From Deltaproteobacteria bacterium (GTDB lineage: Bacteria > Desulfobacterota_D > UBA1144 > Nemesobacterales > UBA2774): a stretch of 64,000 nucleotides of DNA. Below are positions 33,636 through 43,617 of the stretch, in pieces. The stretch lies in the NCBI GenBank assembly GCA_040223695.1, contig JAVKFU010000020.1:1-64000 (forward strand), read 5' to 3'. A model generated the notes under the pieces. It ran no database searches. It had not been told where the DNA came from and worked only from the letters and a program-made list of their open reading frames with translations. A program made the translations under genes and the position numbers. Numbering within the stretch: the first letter of the stretch is position 1; each line of letters begins with the position of its first letter.

Positions 33636-33719
33636 ATGAATCTTCCTCCTTTGTATAACCTCCTATATAGATTGAATTATCTCATCACAAAGAGAGGATT
33701 GTCAACTAATTAATAGAAA

Positions 33720-34715
33720 TTACTTGGATTTTTGTAGAGGGGGAGCCATAAATTCGGGTCCGATATGCTCCATTACGGTTTCATCAAGAATGTTATCAAT
33801 AGCTCCAAAATCCTCTGGAGCAAGCGACCAGCCCGGTATTTCATGAACCGGCTCAAGCTGATCGGGACGCCTGGCGCCCCAGAGCGCCACATGTGAGGCG
33901 GCCTTGTCCAGTATCCAGCGGACAGCCAGATGTATAACTCTCTTCCCGAATTTCTTCTTTGCGTATTCATCGAGCCTTGCGACAGCCTCAAGGTACTGCC
34001 CGAACCTCGGCTGCTTGAACTTCGGATCGACCTTGCGTATATCATCACCTTCGAATTTAGTATCGGGCTTCATCCTTCCGCTCAGAAGACCCCGGCAAAG
34101 AGCGCCGTACATGAGCATCGTTACGCCGTGTTTATCACAATAGGGGAGAATATCATCTTCAATCCCGCGCTCGAATAAATTGTAAGGGGGCTGAGATGCG
34201 TGGAGCGGAGCCGACTCCCGGAAAATATCCATCTGCTCTGTGGAATAATTGCTCACACCGATCGCCCTGATCTTCCCGTCCTTAAAGAGGTCATGCATCG
34301 CTCCGGCGGTTTCTTCTATGGGAGTCTCGTAATCGGGCCAGTGTATCTGATATATGTCGATATAGTCCGTCTGAAGACGTTTTAGCGAATCCTCGATCTC
34401 CCTTTTTATCCGTGACTCTGTGGAATTACGATAAACCTTGCCGCTTGTCCAGTCGAGTCCGGCTTTTGTGGCTATTATTACCTTGTCCCTGCCGCCGTAT
34501 TCAGAAAGGGCCTTCCCCACTATCTCTTCGGACCTGCCGAAACCGTAAATAGCGGCGGTGTCTAACAGATTTATTCCCTTACCGAGAGCCGCATGCACTG
34601 TATCTATGGATTCGCGCTCATCGCTTCCGCCCCAGAGCCAGCCGCCGATGGCCCAGCAGCCGAGGCCTATCCTGGATACCTCAACCCCGGTCTCTCCGAT
34701 TTTCACATATTCCAT
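33720..34715 (-). CDS. Aldo/keto reductase
   Basis: 331 residues, TIM barrel. The N-terminal GLGCWAIGGWLWGG and the catalytic tetrad are visible: Asp in LLDTAAIYGFGRSEEIVG, Tyr of IYGFG, Lys in VIIATKAG and His in IYQIHWPDYETPIEE; GVSNYSTEQMD follows. It reduces aldehydes or ketones with NADPH; substrate unknown. GGAGGG lies 12 nt before the ATG. Next upstream gene, 35 nt away, is otsAB, so the two may share a transcript. Confidence 0.9.
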   Translation of the reverse strand: MEYVKIGETGVEVSRIGLGCWAIGGWLWGGSDERESIDTVHAALGKGINLLDTAAIYGFGRSEEIVGKALSEYGGRDKVIIATKAGLDWTSGKVYRNSTESRIKREIEDSLKRLQTDYIDIYQIHWPDYETPIEETAGAMHDLFKDGKIRAIGVSNYSTEQMDIFRESAPLHASQPPYNLFERGIEDDILPYCDKHGVTMLMYGALCRGLLSGRMKPDTKFEGDDIRKVDPKFKQPRFGQYLEAVARLDEYAKKKFGKRVIHLAVRWILDKAASHVALWGARRPDQLEPVHEIPGWSLAPEDFGAIDNILDETVMEHIGPEFMAPPLQKSK

Positions 34716-34750
34716 CTTGCCGACCCTCCGTATCTCATTCGCATATCAGG

Positions 34751-36937
34751 TTAATTTTCAGCTAAATCCTTCAGCAGTCTTCTTACCTCGGAAACGGACG
34801 GGAGACTAAACCTCGCTTTCGTGGGGCCGAATCCGACTTTAATCGAATAAGCCCCGCTCGGCATAGCCTCGAATATATCCTCATCCGTCATATCATCCCC
34901 TACGGACAATATGAAATCCCACTTCGCTTTGGACATCCAGTGCTTGGCTGCTCTGCCTTTATTGACACTCGTATCCTTCACCTCTATTACCTTGTTGCCC
35001 TCGAGCACGCCTACATTGAGGTTGGAAGTAATATGAAGGAGCACATCCTTAAGCTCCCCTACCCTGATAATCGCCAGAGCGGGATCAACCCGGCGGAAGT
35101 GCCATACGAGCGAGTAATCCTTTTCCTCGACAAAGGAGCCAGGAGTCCTGTCTACAAATACCTCAAGTATCGGCTTTATCTCCTCTTTCCATTCATCGGA
35201 TAGTGTATCGATAGTATTCCAGCCGTTTTTTTCCCTTATCCACACTCCGTGCTCCGCCACAAGGCTCCGGGAAACATCGCCCACCCATTTATCCAGAGTA
35301 TGCCTGTCGCGACCGCTGATTATTACGAGATTAGTCCCCTTCCTGCCGGATAACGACGCCAGTATCTTTTTCAATTCCTTGTCGGGTATTACCCTTTCGG
35401 GCCTTTCGTTAAAGTCCATTAATGTGCCGTCGTAATCTATCAGCAGGAGAGATTTCTTGCTTTTCTTAAAATCCCCGATCAGCTTCTTCCTGTTCCCGGA
35501 AGATAAACCCTTTGAGACCAGATGGCTCTGAACCGCCTTGATCTGCTTCATTCTCTCCATGAAATCGTGCGCCCATCTTTTAACATCGTAGCGTTTAAGC
35601 CTTACGCGCATGCTCTTCATTCTCCGCCTTTGCTCGCCGACAGGCATCGTGAGCGCGGTATTCAGAGAATCAGCCGTCCCCTCCAGGTCGTTCGGGTTTA
35701 TAATCACCGCCTCCCCCAGCTCCTTTGCGGTTCCGGCCATCTCACCCAGTATAAGCACCCCGTCTTCATTGGTTCTGGCAGCGACATATTCCTTTGCTAC
35801 AAGATTCATACCGTCTCTGAGCGGGGTTAGAAAAAGAATATCGGCGATCGAGTACAGCGCGGAAAGGTCGTTGAAATCAAAAGAACGGTACATATACCAG
35901 ATGGGAACCCAGCCGATCTTTCCGTGCTGCCCGTTTATCTTGCCGGTAAGATTATCGACCTCGCTCTTCAGCTGCTGATAATGCTTCACTTCAGTGCGCG
36001 AAGGCACGGCAACAACTATAAAAATGACTTTCCCCGAATACTTGGGGTATTTTTTAAGAAACAAATCGAAAGCGCGCAGACGCTCTGGTATCCCTTTGGT
36101 GTAATCAAGCCTGTCTATAGAAAGTATTACTTTGTAATCCTCTTTTATGTCATCCCTGAGTCTGGAGATTATGGCCTGCACCTCCGGGTCCTCGGGCGCG
36201 CTTGAGAATTTTTCAAAGTCTATACCCATGGGAAACGTATCAACCCTGACTGCGTGATCGCCGAGGGTAAGCTGTCCGAGCGTATGCTCGTAACCGAGCA
36301 CGCGCCTCACGCTCTCAAGAAAGTGACGCGCGTAATCGAATGTATGAAATCCGATAAGATCAGCGCCGAGCAATCCCTTGAGAATCTCCCCGCACCAGGG
36401 AATGAGACGGAATATCTCAGAAGACGGAAACGGAATATGAAGAAAAAATCCAATTTTAGCCCCCGGGAGACGTTTTCTGATAAGATCAGGCAGCATCATC
36501 AGATGGTAGTCGTGAATCCAGATTACATCGTCGTTCCCGGCAACTTCGAGAACGGCGTTGCTAAAAGTTTCGTTCACTTTTCTGTAGCTTTCCCAGAACT
36601 TCTTCTCATATATCGCGTACTGAACAAAATAATGGAAGAGAGGCCATATTATTTCATTACAGAACCCGTGATAATAATTCTCAATGTCGTTTTTACTCAA
36701 CAGTACAGGGTAATAGCTTTCGGCTACGAGCATTTCCCTTAATTTCTTTGTATCGACCTTCGACTTATATCCCGAAAAAGTGATGCCCGGCCAACCCGCC
36801 CAAATCTGCTCTTTGCCCATATCGAGGGACCCGATGCCGGTTACAAGTCCGCCCACACTCGGCTGAAATTTGAATTTGCCTCTTGATTTCTTGACGGTGA
36901 CCGGAAGCCTGTTAGAGACTATTATTAATTTACTCAT
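34751..36937 (-). CDS. otsAB: Fused trehalose-6-phosphate synthase / phosphatase
   Basis: 728 residues with both steps of trehalose synthesis in one chain. Residues about 1-470 are a GT20 synthase (SNRLPVTV, GGLVTGIG, HDYHLMMLPDLIRKRLP, DRLDYTKGIPERLRAFD). Residues about 485-728 are a HAD phosphatase (LLIDYDGTLMDF, ISGRDRHTL, GDDMTDEDIFEAMP). The two parts make trehalose from UDP-glucose and glucose-6-phosphate, an osmoprotectant. Such fusions occur in some bacteria and in plants and fungi. A TATAGT box ends 10 nt before the ATG, consistent with a short leader, but the -35 is weak. Confidence 0.94.
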   Translation of the reverse strand: MSKLIIVSNRLPVTVKKSRGKFKFQPSVGGLVTGIGSLDMGKEQIWAGWPGITFSGYKSKVDTKKLREMLVAESYYPVLLSKNDIENYYHGFCNEIIWPLFHYFVQYAIYEKKFWESYRKVNETFSNAVLEVAGNDDVIWIHDYHLMMLPDLIRKRLPGAKIGFFLHIPFPSSEIFRLIPWCGEILKGLLGADLIGFHTFDYARHFLESVRRVLGYEHTLGQLTLGDHAVRVDTFPMGIDFEKFSSAPEDPEVQAIISRLRDDIKEDYKVILSIDRLDYTKGIPERLRAFDLFLKKYPKYSGKVIFIVVAVPSRTEVKHYQQLKSEVDNLTGKINGQHGKIGWVPIWYMYRSFDFNDLSALYSIADILFLTPLRDGMNLVAKEYVAARTNEDGVLILGEMAGTAKELGEAVIINPNDLEGTADSLNTALTMPVGEQRRRMKSMRVRLKRYDVKRWAHDFMERMKQIKAVQSHLVSKGLSSGNRKKLIGDFKKSKKSLLLIDYDGTLMDFNERPERVIPDKELKKILASLSGRKGTNLVIISGRDRHTLDKWVGDVSRSLVAEHGVWIREKNGWNTIDTLSDEWKEEIKPILEVFVDRTPGSFVEEKDYSLVWHFRRVDPALAIIRVGELKDVLLHITSNLNVGVLEGNKVIEVKDTSVNKGRAAKHWMSKAKWDFILSVGDDMTDEDIFEAMPSGAYSIKVGFGPTKARFSLPSVSEVRRLLKDLAEN

Positions 36938-37058
36938 TGAGTTAAAAACTATACCATCTCACGTTCTTAATGAAATGACTGTTTTTAATTATCATATCAA
37001 CCAGACAAGTTATTTGACTTCAACATTTTAAGCTATAAAATATGAAGCAAGGAATATT

Positions 37059-37445
37059 ATGAGAGCTTTGAGTCTCTTCCTGATATTTAGTTTGTTAATC
37101 TGCTACGGCGGCCTGTGCCGTGACGGACTCGCTTTATTTACGCCTTCCGAAGCCAAGTCGAGTGAGGGATGCCATAATATGAATCAGGACAGCGAGCAAA
37201 CCCCGACACAAGCACATGATTCCACAATAAACAATCCGGTCATTATCGCTTCATCCTGCTGTTTTGACAGTCTCTTGAACGCGGAGAGTGGCCAGTCCGC
37301 GAAGGTTGACCGAATTCTTGTCCACAAAATACGTGTAGCGAATCTTAACACAAGCATTAGTTACCTGAAAAAGTCAAAGGACCTCTCCCAGAGAGAACAC
37401 GATCCTCCCGACTTACAGATTTCAAACTCCACCTTTCTTCTATAG
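37059..37445 (+). CDS. Small secreted protein heading the copper-efflux cluster
   Basis: 128 residues and not assigned to a named family. A signal peptide (about 1-26) is followed by GCHNM (Cys38, His39, Met41) and SSCCFD (Cys-Cys near 67-68), possible copper ligands, then a polar stretch ending in PPDLQISNSTFLL. The gene lies directly before cusC in the same direction. Short secreted proteins of this layout often precede metal RND pumps. A TTGACT and a TATAAA lie upstream but only 14 nt apart, so I do not call that pair a promoter. Confidence 0.7.
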   Translation: MRALSLFLIFSLLICYGGLCRDGLALFTPSEAKSSEGCHNMNQDSEQTPTQAHDSTINNPVIIASSCCFDSLLNAESGQSAKVDRILVHKIRVANLNTSISYLKKSKDLSQREHDPPDLQISNSTFLL

Positions 37446-37575
37446 ATATATCCACCCGTTTATTTATCTTGCACGCCGACCGTAAAAAGTCCGGCGCAGC
37501 GGGGAAAATTTGTCCCCGAAACACAATTATTGCAGAATCAATTTTAGTTTTTAACCCCCTCAAGAGGAGGTAAGC

Positions 37576-38847
37576 ATGAAAATATTAATGGGCGCTTTGT
37601 TATTGATAGTATTATTCGGAGCCCGCTCATCGGCGGAAGATATAGAAACCCTGGATTCCCTCGTCCGGGAAGCGCGCCTAAACAACCCGGAGATAAAAGC
37701 CGCAAAGTGGAAATGGGAAGCCTCTACCAAGCGTCCTTCTCAGGAAGGGACACTGCCTGACCCCTTGATAGGGCTCAGCTGGCAGAATGTCAGTTTCGAC
37801 AGGATTACGCTTGACGAAGACCCCGACAGCATGGTCAGGTTTTCATTCTCCCAGGAAATCCCGTTCCCCGGAAAGCTCTCACTGAAAGAAAAAATAGCAA
37901 CTAAATTCTCGGAAGCCGAAGGGGAATCTTATCAGGCAACGGAGAGAGGGGTTATTGCAGGTCTTAAAGCCGCATATTACGACTGGTATTTCGTTAAAAA
38001 AGCTATCGAGATCACAGAAAGGAATAAGGACCTACTCGGGAAATTCATCGAGATCGCAGAGGTCAAATATGAAGTCGGAAATGGCATTCAGCAGGACGTA
38101 CTAAAGGCCCAGGTGGAAAACTCGAAGTTCATAGAGCAGCTCGAGATTCTGGAACAGAGAAAGGGGATTATCGAGGCCAAGATAAAAAGCATATTGAACC
38201 GCGCGCCTGACTCCTGGCTCGGCGACCCGGAAGACGTAGAGAGGACCCCTTTAACTCTTACATCCGAGGAAATTAACAGGCTCACGGAGGAAAATGCTCC
38301 GCTTCTTTCGATGAGAGAGAGTCTGGTGCAGAGGGAGGAAAATGCCCTGGAACTGGCGAGAAAGGAGCTTTATCCGGACTTCTTCCTTGGAGCCTCCCCG
38401 GGCGTCATGGGAATGCCGGGCGACGGTATCCAGGGTGTGTGGGAGATATCTCTCGGACTCAGGGTGCCGCTCTATTTCTGGAGAAAGCAAAAGTTCGGCA
38501 TTGAGGAAGCCGCCTTGCAATTAAAGGGAGCCGAGCAGGATTACAGCAGTACGAATCAGGCACTTCTCTTCAATGTGAGGGAGAATTACCTGACGGCCAG
38601 AACATCTGAAAATCTCATGAGCCTGTATAAGAAGGGAATAATCCCGCAGTCGAGGCTTTCGCTCGAATCAGCACTGTCGGGCTATCAGGTGGGCGCCGTC
38701 GATTTCCTCACGCTTCTTGACAACCTTGTTACCCTTTTCAATTTTGAGCTTGAGTACCACAGACAGCTCGCGGAATACCAGAAGGCCCTGGCAAGAATAG
38801 AGGAACTCTCGGGCGTAGAGCTTGTAAAAATAAGCGAGGTGAACTAA
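37576..38847 (+). CDS. cusC: Outer-membrane efflux protein, CusC/CzcC (TolC) family
   Basis: 423 residues with signal peptide and the two OEP repeats of long helical, coiled-coil type. It forms the trimeric outer-membrane channel of the tripartite pump. PDPLIGLSWQN and FPGKLSLKEK in the first repeat are common in heavy-metal OEPs. AGGAGG lies 6 nt before the ATG. cusB starts 2 nt after the stop. The lack of an N-terminal lipobox Cys (unlike E. coli CusC) is a feature of many CzcC-type proteins. The 130-nt gap upstream has a CGGGGA...TCCCCG hairpin (37500-37518). Confidence 0.9.
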   Translation: MKILMGALLLIVLFGARSSAEDIETLDSLVREARLNNPEIKAAKWKWEASTKRPSQEGTLPDPLIGLSWQNVSFDRITLDEDPDSMVRFSFSQEIPFPGKLSLKEKIATKFSEAEGESYQATERGVIAGLKAAYYDWYFVKKAIEITERNKDLLGKFIEIAEVKYEVGNGIQQDVLKAQVENSKFIEQLEILEQRKGIIEAKIKSILNRAPDSWLGDPEDVERTPLTLTSEEINRLTEENAPLLSMRESLVQREENALELARKELYPDFFLGASPGVMGMPGDGIQGVWEISLGLRVPLYFWRKQKFGIEEAALQLKGAEQDYSSTNQALLFNVRENYLTARTSENLMSLYKKGIIPQSRLSLESALSGYQVGAVDFLTLLDNLVTLFNFELEYHRQLAEYQKALARIEELSGVELVKISEVN

Positions 38848-38849
38848 AA

Positions 38850-40346
38850 ATGAAAAGAAGAAAAGGCTTACTCCTGATTACGCTTTTAATTCTATTAGCA
38901 GTTATCGCTTTCCCCCTGTATAGATACGGATACAAAATCCCCATACTCAAGGAAATTCCGTTTTTTTCCGGGGGACATGAACACGTTTACAGGCCCGTAC
39001 TCGATGACGAGGGTGAGATAGAGTATTGGACATGCGCTATGCACCCGACCGTAAGATTAAAAGAGCCCGGGCAATGCCCTATCTGCGGAATGGATACTAC
39101 TCCGGTGTTGAAAAAAGACAATTCTCAGGCAGAACCCGCCTCACAGACAAAAATGGAGGAAAAAGATAGCACGGGAAACGGAGAAGACATGTCCGGCACG
39201 CAAGGTCATGACCATAGCAAAATGGGTGTTCCTGCAAAGAAGGATAAAGGCGGAGAGTCAAAATCCACATTCACCGTCAGTTCCGAGAGACAGCAGATAA
39301 TCGGGGTCAAAACACAACCCGCAGAGATCCGACAGATGGATAAAACGATCCGGACAGTGGGAATAGTTAAACTGGACGAGACCAAAATAGAGCACATCCA
39401 TATAAAATTCAGCGGGTGGATAGAAAGGGTATTCGCTGACTATACATGGCAGCATGTGAAGGCTGGAGACCCGCTCTTTTCCATTTACAGCCCTGAGCTC
39501 GTATCGACGCAGGAGGAATATCTCCTCGCCCTTCGCTCAAACGAGATACTGTCCAACAGTGAATTTCCCGAGATATCCGGGGGTGCGAAATCACTGCTGG
39601 GCGCGACAAGAAGAAGGCTCCGCCTGTGGGACATCTCCGAGAGCCAGATAAGAGAGATCGCGCAGACGAGAAGGGTAAAAGACAGTCTTGTAATTTATTC
39701 ACCCGTTACGGGTCACATAGTCGAGAAAAACGCCTTCGAAAATATGTTCGTCGAACCGAACACAACCTTATATACGATCGCCGACCATTCGAGCGCCTGG
39801 GTCGAGGTGGACATATACGAGAATGAAATCCCCCTTGTAAAACTGGGAGATAACGCGGTAATGACTCTGGCCTCTTATCCGGGTGAAAAATTCGAAGGAA
39901 AAATCACGTTTATTACACCCCACCTGGACATGAAAACAAGGACGATAAAAGTGCGTCTCGAATTCCCGAACCCGGATTTGATACTTCTCCCTCAAATGTA
40001 CGGCGACGTAACTCTCGAAGTTCCTCTTGGCGATAAACTCACTATCCCCGTTTCGGCAGTGCTCAGAACGGGAAAGCAGGACATTGTGTTCGTGGACAAG
40101 GGGGACGGCGACATAGAGATAAGGAAAGTCGAGATCGGACGTAAGGCGGAGGGGTATTACGAGGTACTGAGAGGACTCGCAGAGGGGGATAGAGTGGTTT
40201 CAAGGGCTAACTTCCTTATCGATTCAGAGAGCAAGATACAGGCTGCCGTTGCCTCTTGGGGGGAGAATAATGACGGCGATGATACGGATTCCACAACCCC
40301 CTCTGAGCATCAGGAAGGAAGCGGGAAAAACCCCGATGCACAATAG
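38850..40346 (+). CDS. cusB: Efflux RND periplasmic adaptor CusB with heavy-metal-binding motif
   Basis: 498 residues. One TM/signal anchor (about 6-24) is followed by a heavy-metal-binding motif, YWTCAMHPTVRLKEPGQCPI ending in CGM (about 59-82), typical of Cu/Ag adaptors. A Met/His linker (GTQGHDHSKMG) precedes the barrel-sandwich, beta-barrel and membrane-proximal domains (about 145-470). The motif likely receives Cu(I) or Ag(I) in the periplasm and passes it to CusA. cusC overlaps closely upstream. Confidence 0.92.
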   Translation: MKRRKGLLLITLLILLAVIAFPLYRYGYKIPILKEIPFFSGGHEHVYRPVLDDEGEIEYWTCAMHPTVRLKEPGQCPICGMDTTPVLKKDNSQAEPASQTKMEEKDSTGNGEDMSGTQGHDHSKMGVPAKKDKGGESKSTFTVSSERQQIIGVKTQPAEIRQMDKTIRTVGIVKLDETKIEHIHIKFSGWIERVFADYTWQHVKAGDPLFSIYSPELVSTQEEYLLALRSNEILSNSEFPEISGGAKSLLGATRRRLRLWDISESQIREIAQTRRVKDSLVIYSPVTGHIVEKNAFENMFVEPNTTLYTIADHSSAWVEVDIYENEIPLVKLGDNAVMTLASYPGEKFEGKITFITPHLDMKTRTIKVRLEFPNPDLILLPQMYGDVTLEVPLGDKLTIPVSAVLRTGKQDIVFVDKGDGDIEIRKVEIGRKAEGYYEVLRGLAEGDRVVSRANFLIDSESKIQAAVASWGENNDGDDTDSTTPSEHQEGSGKNPDAQ

Positions 40347-40414
40347 AGAATTTAACGGTCAAGCTTCGTTGGACAGGGCAATTCTGCGGAGACGCATTAA
40401 AGGAGAGATGTTGA

Positions 40415-43400
40415 ATGATTGATAAGCTCATTGAATATTCGGCAAGAAATACTTTCTTTACAATCACGCTCGTCGCTTTTCTCGCAATATGGGGTTTCTG
40501 GGCGATGAAAAATACCCCGCTTGACGCAATACCCGATCTCTCGGACGTACAGGTAATCGTTTTTACGGACTGGGAAGGGAGAAGCCCCGACCTGATAGAA
40601 GATCAGATTACCTACCCGATTGTTACAACTATGATAGCTGCGCCGCAGGTTAAGTTCGTAAGGGGACAGTCGATGTTCGGCACCTCCTTCGTTTACATCA
40701 TATTCGAGGACGGCACCGACATCTACTGGGCGAGGAGCAGGGTGCTCGAGTACCTGAACGAAGTGACGGGACAGCTTCCGGAAGGCGTAACGCCGACACT
40801 GGGTCCAGACGCGACGGGCGTGGGATGGGTATATCAGTACGCCCTTGTTGATGAGACGGGAAAACACGACCTCGCGGAGCTCCGCACATTTCAGGACTGG
40901 TATCTGAGGTACTGGCTTGAGTCCGTCCCGGGCGTGGCGGAGGTTGCGAGCGTGGGCGGCTTCGTGAAGCAGTATCAGGTGCAGATAGACCCGAATAAAT
41001 TATCCGCGTACGGGATTACGGTCGATAAGATTATCGATGCCGTCAGGGAGAGCAACAATGACGTGGGGGGCAGGGTGGTCGAGCTTGCGGCGACCGAGTA
41101 TTTCGTAAGGGGCAGGGGCTACATCGAATCCGTGGAGGATATAGAGAATATCACGGTGGGCACGAACGGAGACGGGACACCCGTATATATCCGTGACTTG
41201 GCGAATGTGGAGCTTGGCCCCGACATCAGGAGAGGGCTTGCCGAGCTTGACGGCAAGGGGGAAACCGTGGGCGGAATCGTGGTCATGCGCTACGGGGAGA
41301 ACGCCCTTCAGGTCATTGAGCACGTAAAGGAAAAGCTTGAAGATATTAAGCCGTCTCTTCCCGAAGGGGTCGAGATAGTTACAGCCTACGACCGGTCCGA
41401 CCTCATCGAGAGAGCAATAAGGACTCTTAAAACCACCCTGATTGAAGAAATGATTATCGTCAGTTTGATAATAGTCATTTTTCTGCTCCACTTCAGAAGC
41501 GCGATAATTCCGATCGTAACGATCCCGATAGGGGTTTTAATGGCGTTCATCCCAATGCACTATATGGGGCTCAACTCGAACATAATGTCTCTCGGCGGAA
41601 TAGCGATCGCTATAGGGGCTATGGTGGATGCTTCAATAGTAATTATAGAAAATGTCCATAAAAAGCTCGAAAAATGGCAGGCCGAGGGCGAGAAAGGGCA
41701 GAGATTCGACGCAGTTCTCGAGGGAATGAAAGGAGTCGGCAGACCTGTCTTCTTTTCCCTTCTGGTAATAACGGTGTCGTTTCTTCCTGTTTTCACTCTC
41801 GAATACCAGGAAGGAAGGCTCTTTAAACCGCTCGCGTTCACAAAAACGTTCTCGATGTTTTTCGCCTCGCTGCTGGCAATCACAATCACCCCCGCATTAA
41901 TAGCGCTTTTGATAAAGGGCAGAGTCAAGCCTGAAGAAAAAAATCCCATAAGCAGATTCCTTATCAGGCTCTATAATCCGGTCGTAACCTTCATTCTCCG
42001 CTTCAAAAAGACGGTACTGGTATCTTCGATAGTTGTATTCATTCTGACCGTCTTCCCGTTCATCAAGCTGGGCTCCGAATTCATGCCGCCGCTGAACGAG
42101 GGGACCATACTCTACATGCCTACCGCCGTCCCCGGCATGTCGATAACGGAAGCCGCAAAAATTTTACAGATACAGGACAGAATGCTCATGAAGTTCCCGG
42201 AGGTCGAAAGGGTATTCGGAAAGATAGGCCGCTCCGAATCCCCGACCGACCCTGCTCCCCTGAGCATGGTGGAGACAGTGGTAACGCTCAAGCCCGAAAG
42301 CGAATGGCGCGCCGGGATGACGTGGGACAAGCTCATATCGGAGATGAACCAGACCGTGAAATTCCCGGGTATGGCGAATATATTCTGGATGCCTATACAG
42401 ACCCGCACCGAAATGCTTACCTCGGGTTTCAGGAGCAACCTGGGCATAAAGATATTCGGCCCGGACCTTAAGACCATAGAAAAAATAGGCATCGATATTG
42501 AAACCGCCCTGTCGGGAACACCTGGAACAAGGAGCGTTTTTGCCGAGAGAATCACAGGCGGGTACTTCCTCGATTTCGACATAAAACGGGAGATGATAGC
42601 CAGGTACGGTCTCACGGTGGGGGACGTGGAAGACGTTATAGAAACGGCGATCGGAGGCAAAAACATATCCCAGACTGTAGAGGGGCAGGAGAGATATCCG
42701 ATAAATGTCAGATACGACAGAGAGTTGAGAGACGATATGGATTCAATCGAAAGGGTGCTTGTTGCAACCCCTTCGGGAGCGCAGATTCCCATAGGCCTGC
42801 TGGCCGATATTAATTTCAGCTCGGGGCCGCCGGAGATAAGAAACGAGAACGGGCAGAAAGTAGGGTATGTATTCGTCGATGTAGAGGGGAAGGACTACGA
42901 AGGATACGTCAAAGAGGCGAAAAAGGTGGTCAGCGAGGAAATCAACCTGCCCCCCGGATATTACCTGGAGTGGGCCGGACAGTATCAATACTTGCTCAGA
43001 GTAAAGGAAAGACTCAAATATATTCTGCCCGTTACGGTGTTCATCATATTCCTTCTCCTGTACATGAACTTCAGGTCCGTAACCGAGACCATGATAGTTC
43101 TGTTCTCCGTACCGTTCTCCCTCGTGGGAAGCATATGGCTCCTCTACTTGCTCGGTTACAACATGAGCGTTGCGGTATGGGTCGGTATAATCGCCCTTGC
43201 GGGACTCGCAGCGGAGACGGGTGTCGTGATGATCATCTACCTGGACGAGGCATATGAAAGGAGAAAAGAGGAAAACAGCATGAACACGGTCGCAGATTTG
43301 AACAGCGCTATAACAGAGGGGGCTGTACAGAGGGTAAGACCCAAGATGATGACCGTAGTCACCACGATATTAGCGCTGCTTCCGCTCATGTGGAGCACGG

Positions 43401-43552
43401 GGACGGGGGCCGACATGATAAAGAGAATAGCTGCGCCGATGGTAGGCGGGCTTATTACCTCCACGATTCTCACCCTGCTGATCATTCCCGTGATCTACGC
43501 CATGTGGAAGGGGTCAGTTTTACCGAAAAGATTGAATGAAGAATTGGATTAG
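40415..43552 (+). CDS. cusA: HME-RND Cu(I)/Ag(I) efflux pump CusA
   Basis: 1045 residues, 12 TM segments. TM4 carries GAMVDASIVIIENVHK as in CusA rather than the CzcA variant. Three metal-binding methionines occur at 568 (LYMPTAVPGM), 618 (PLSMVETV) and 667 (RTEMLTSG), with spacing identical to the Met573/623/672 triad of E. coli CusA. This argues for Cu(I)/Ag(I) rather than Zn/Co/Cd as substrate. Proton-driven antiporter exporting metal through CusB/CusC. AAGGAGA lies upstream of the ATG. copA starts 65 nt later. Confidence 0.95.
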   Translation: MIDKLIEYSARNTFFTITLVAFLAIWGFWAMKNTPLDAIPDLSDVQVIVFTDWEGRSPDLIEDQITYPIVTTMIAAPQVKFVRGQSMFGTSFVYIIFEDGTDIYWARSRVLEYLNEVTGQLPEGVTPTLGPDATGVGWVYQYALVDETGKHDLAELRTFQDWYLRYWLESVPGVAEVASVGGFVKQYQVQIDPNKLSAYGITVDKIIDAVRESNNDVGGRVVELAATEYFVRGRGYIESVEDIENITVGTNGDGTPVYIRDLANVELGPDIRRGLAELDGKGETVGGIVVMRYGENALQVIEHVKEKLEDIKPSLPEGVEIVTAYDRSDLIERAIRTLKTTLIEEMIIVSLIIVIFLLHFRSAIIPIVTIPIGVLMAFIPMHYMGLNSNIMSLGGIAIAIGAMVDASIVIIENVHKKLEKWQAEGEKGQRFDAVLEGMKGVGRPVFFSLLVITVSFLPVFTLEYQEGRLFKPLAFTKTFSMFFASLLAITITPALIALLIKGRVKPEEKNPISRFLIRLYNPVVTFILRFKKTVLVSSIVVFILTVFPFIKLGSEFMPPLNEGTILYMPTAVPGMSITEAAKILQIQDRMLMKFPEVERVFGKIGRSESPTDPAPLSMVETVVTLKPESEWRAGMTWDKLISEMNQTVKFPGMANIFWMPIQTRTEMLTSGFRSNLGIKIFGPDLKTIEKIGIDIETALSGTPGTRSVFAERITGGYFLDFDIKREMIARYGLTVGDVEDVIETAIGGKNISQTVEGQERYPINVRYDRELRDDMDSIERVLVATPSGAQIPIGLLADINFSSGPPEIRNENGQKVGYVFVDVEGKDYEGYVKEAKKVVSEEINLPPGYYLEWAGQYQYLLRVKERLKYILPVTVFIIFLLLYMNFRSVTETMIVLFSVPFSLVGSIWLLYLLGYNMSVAVWVGIIALAGLAAETGVVMIIYLDEAYERRKEENSMNTVADLNSAITEGAVQRVRPKMMTVVTTILALLPLMWSTGTGADMIKRIAAPMVGGLITSTILTLLIIPVIYAMWKGSVLPKRLNEELD

Positions 43553-43617
43553 CACAGAGGAGATCAGGCTTAAGAACAGCAAAACGACATTGAGTATTAG
43601 GGAAAGGAGAGATCACC

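Noticed and set aside
37014-37039. TTGACT and TATAAA before the small copper-cluster gene
   Set aside because: Spacing is only 14 nt, too short for a sigma70 promoter and unlike the 19-20 nt of MerR-type promoters; left uncalled.
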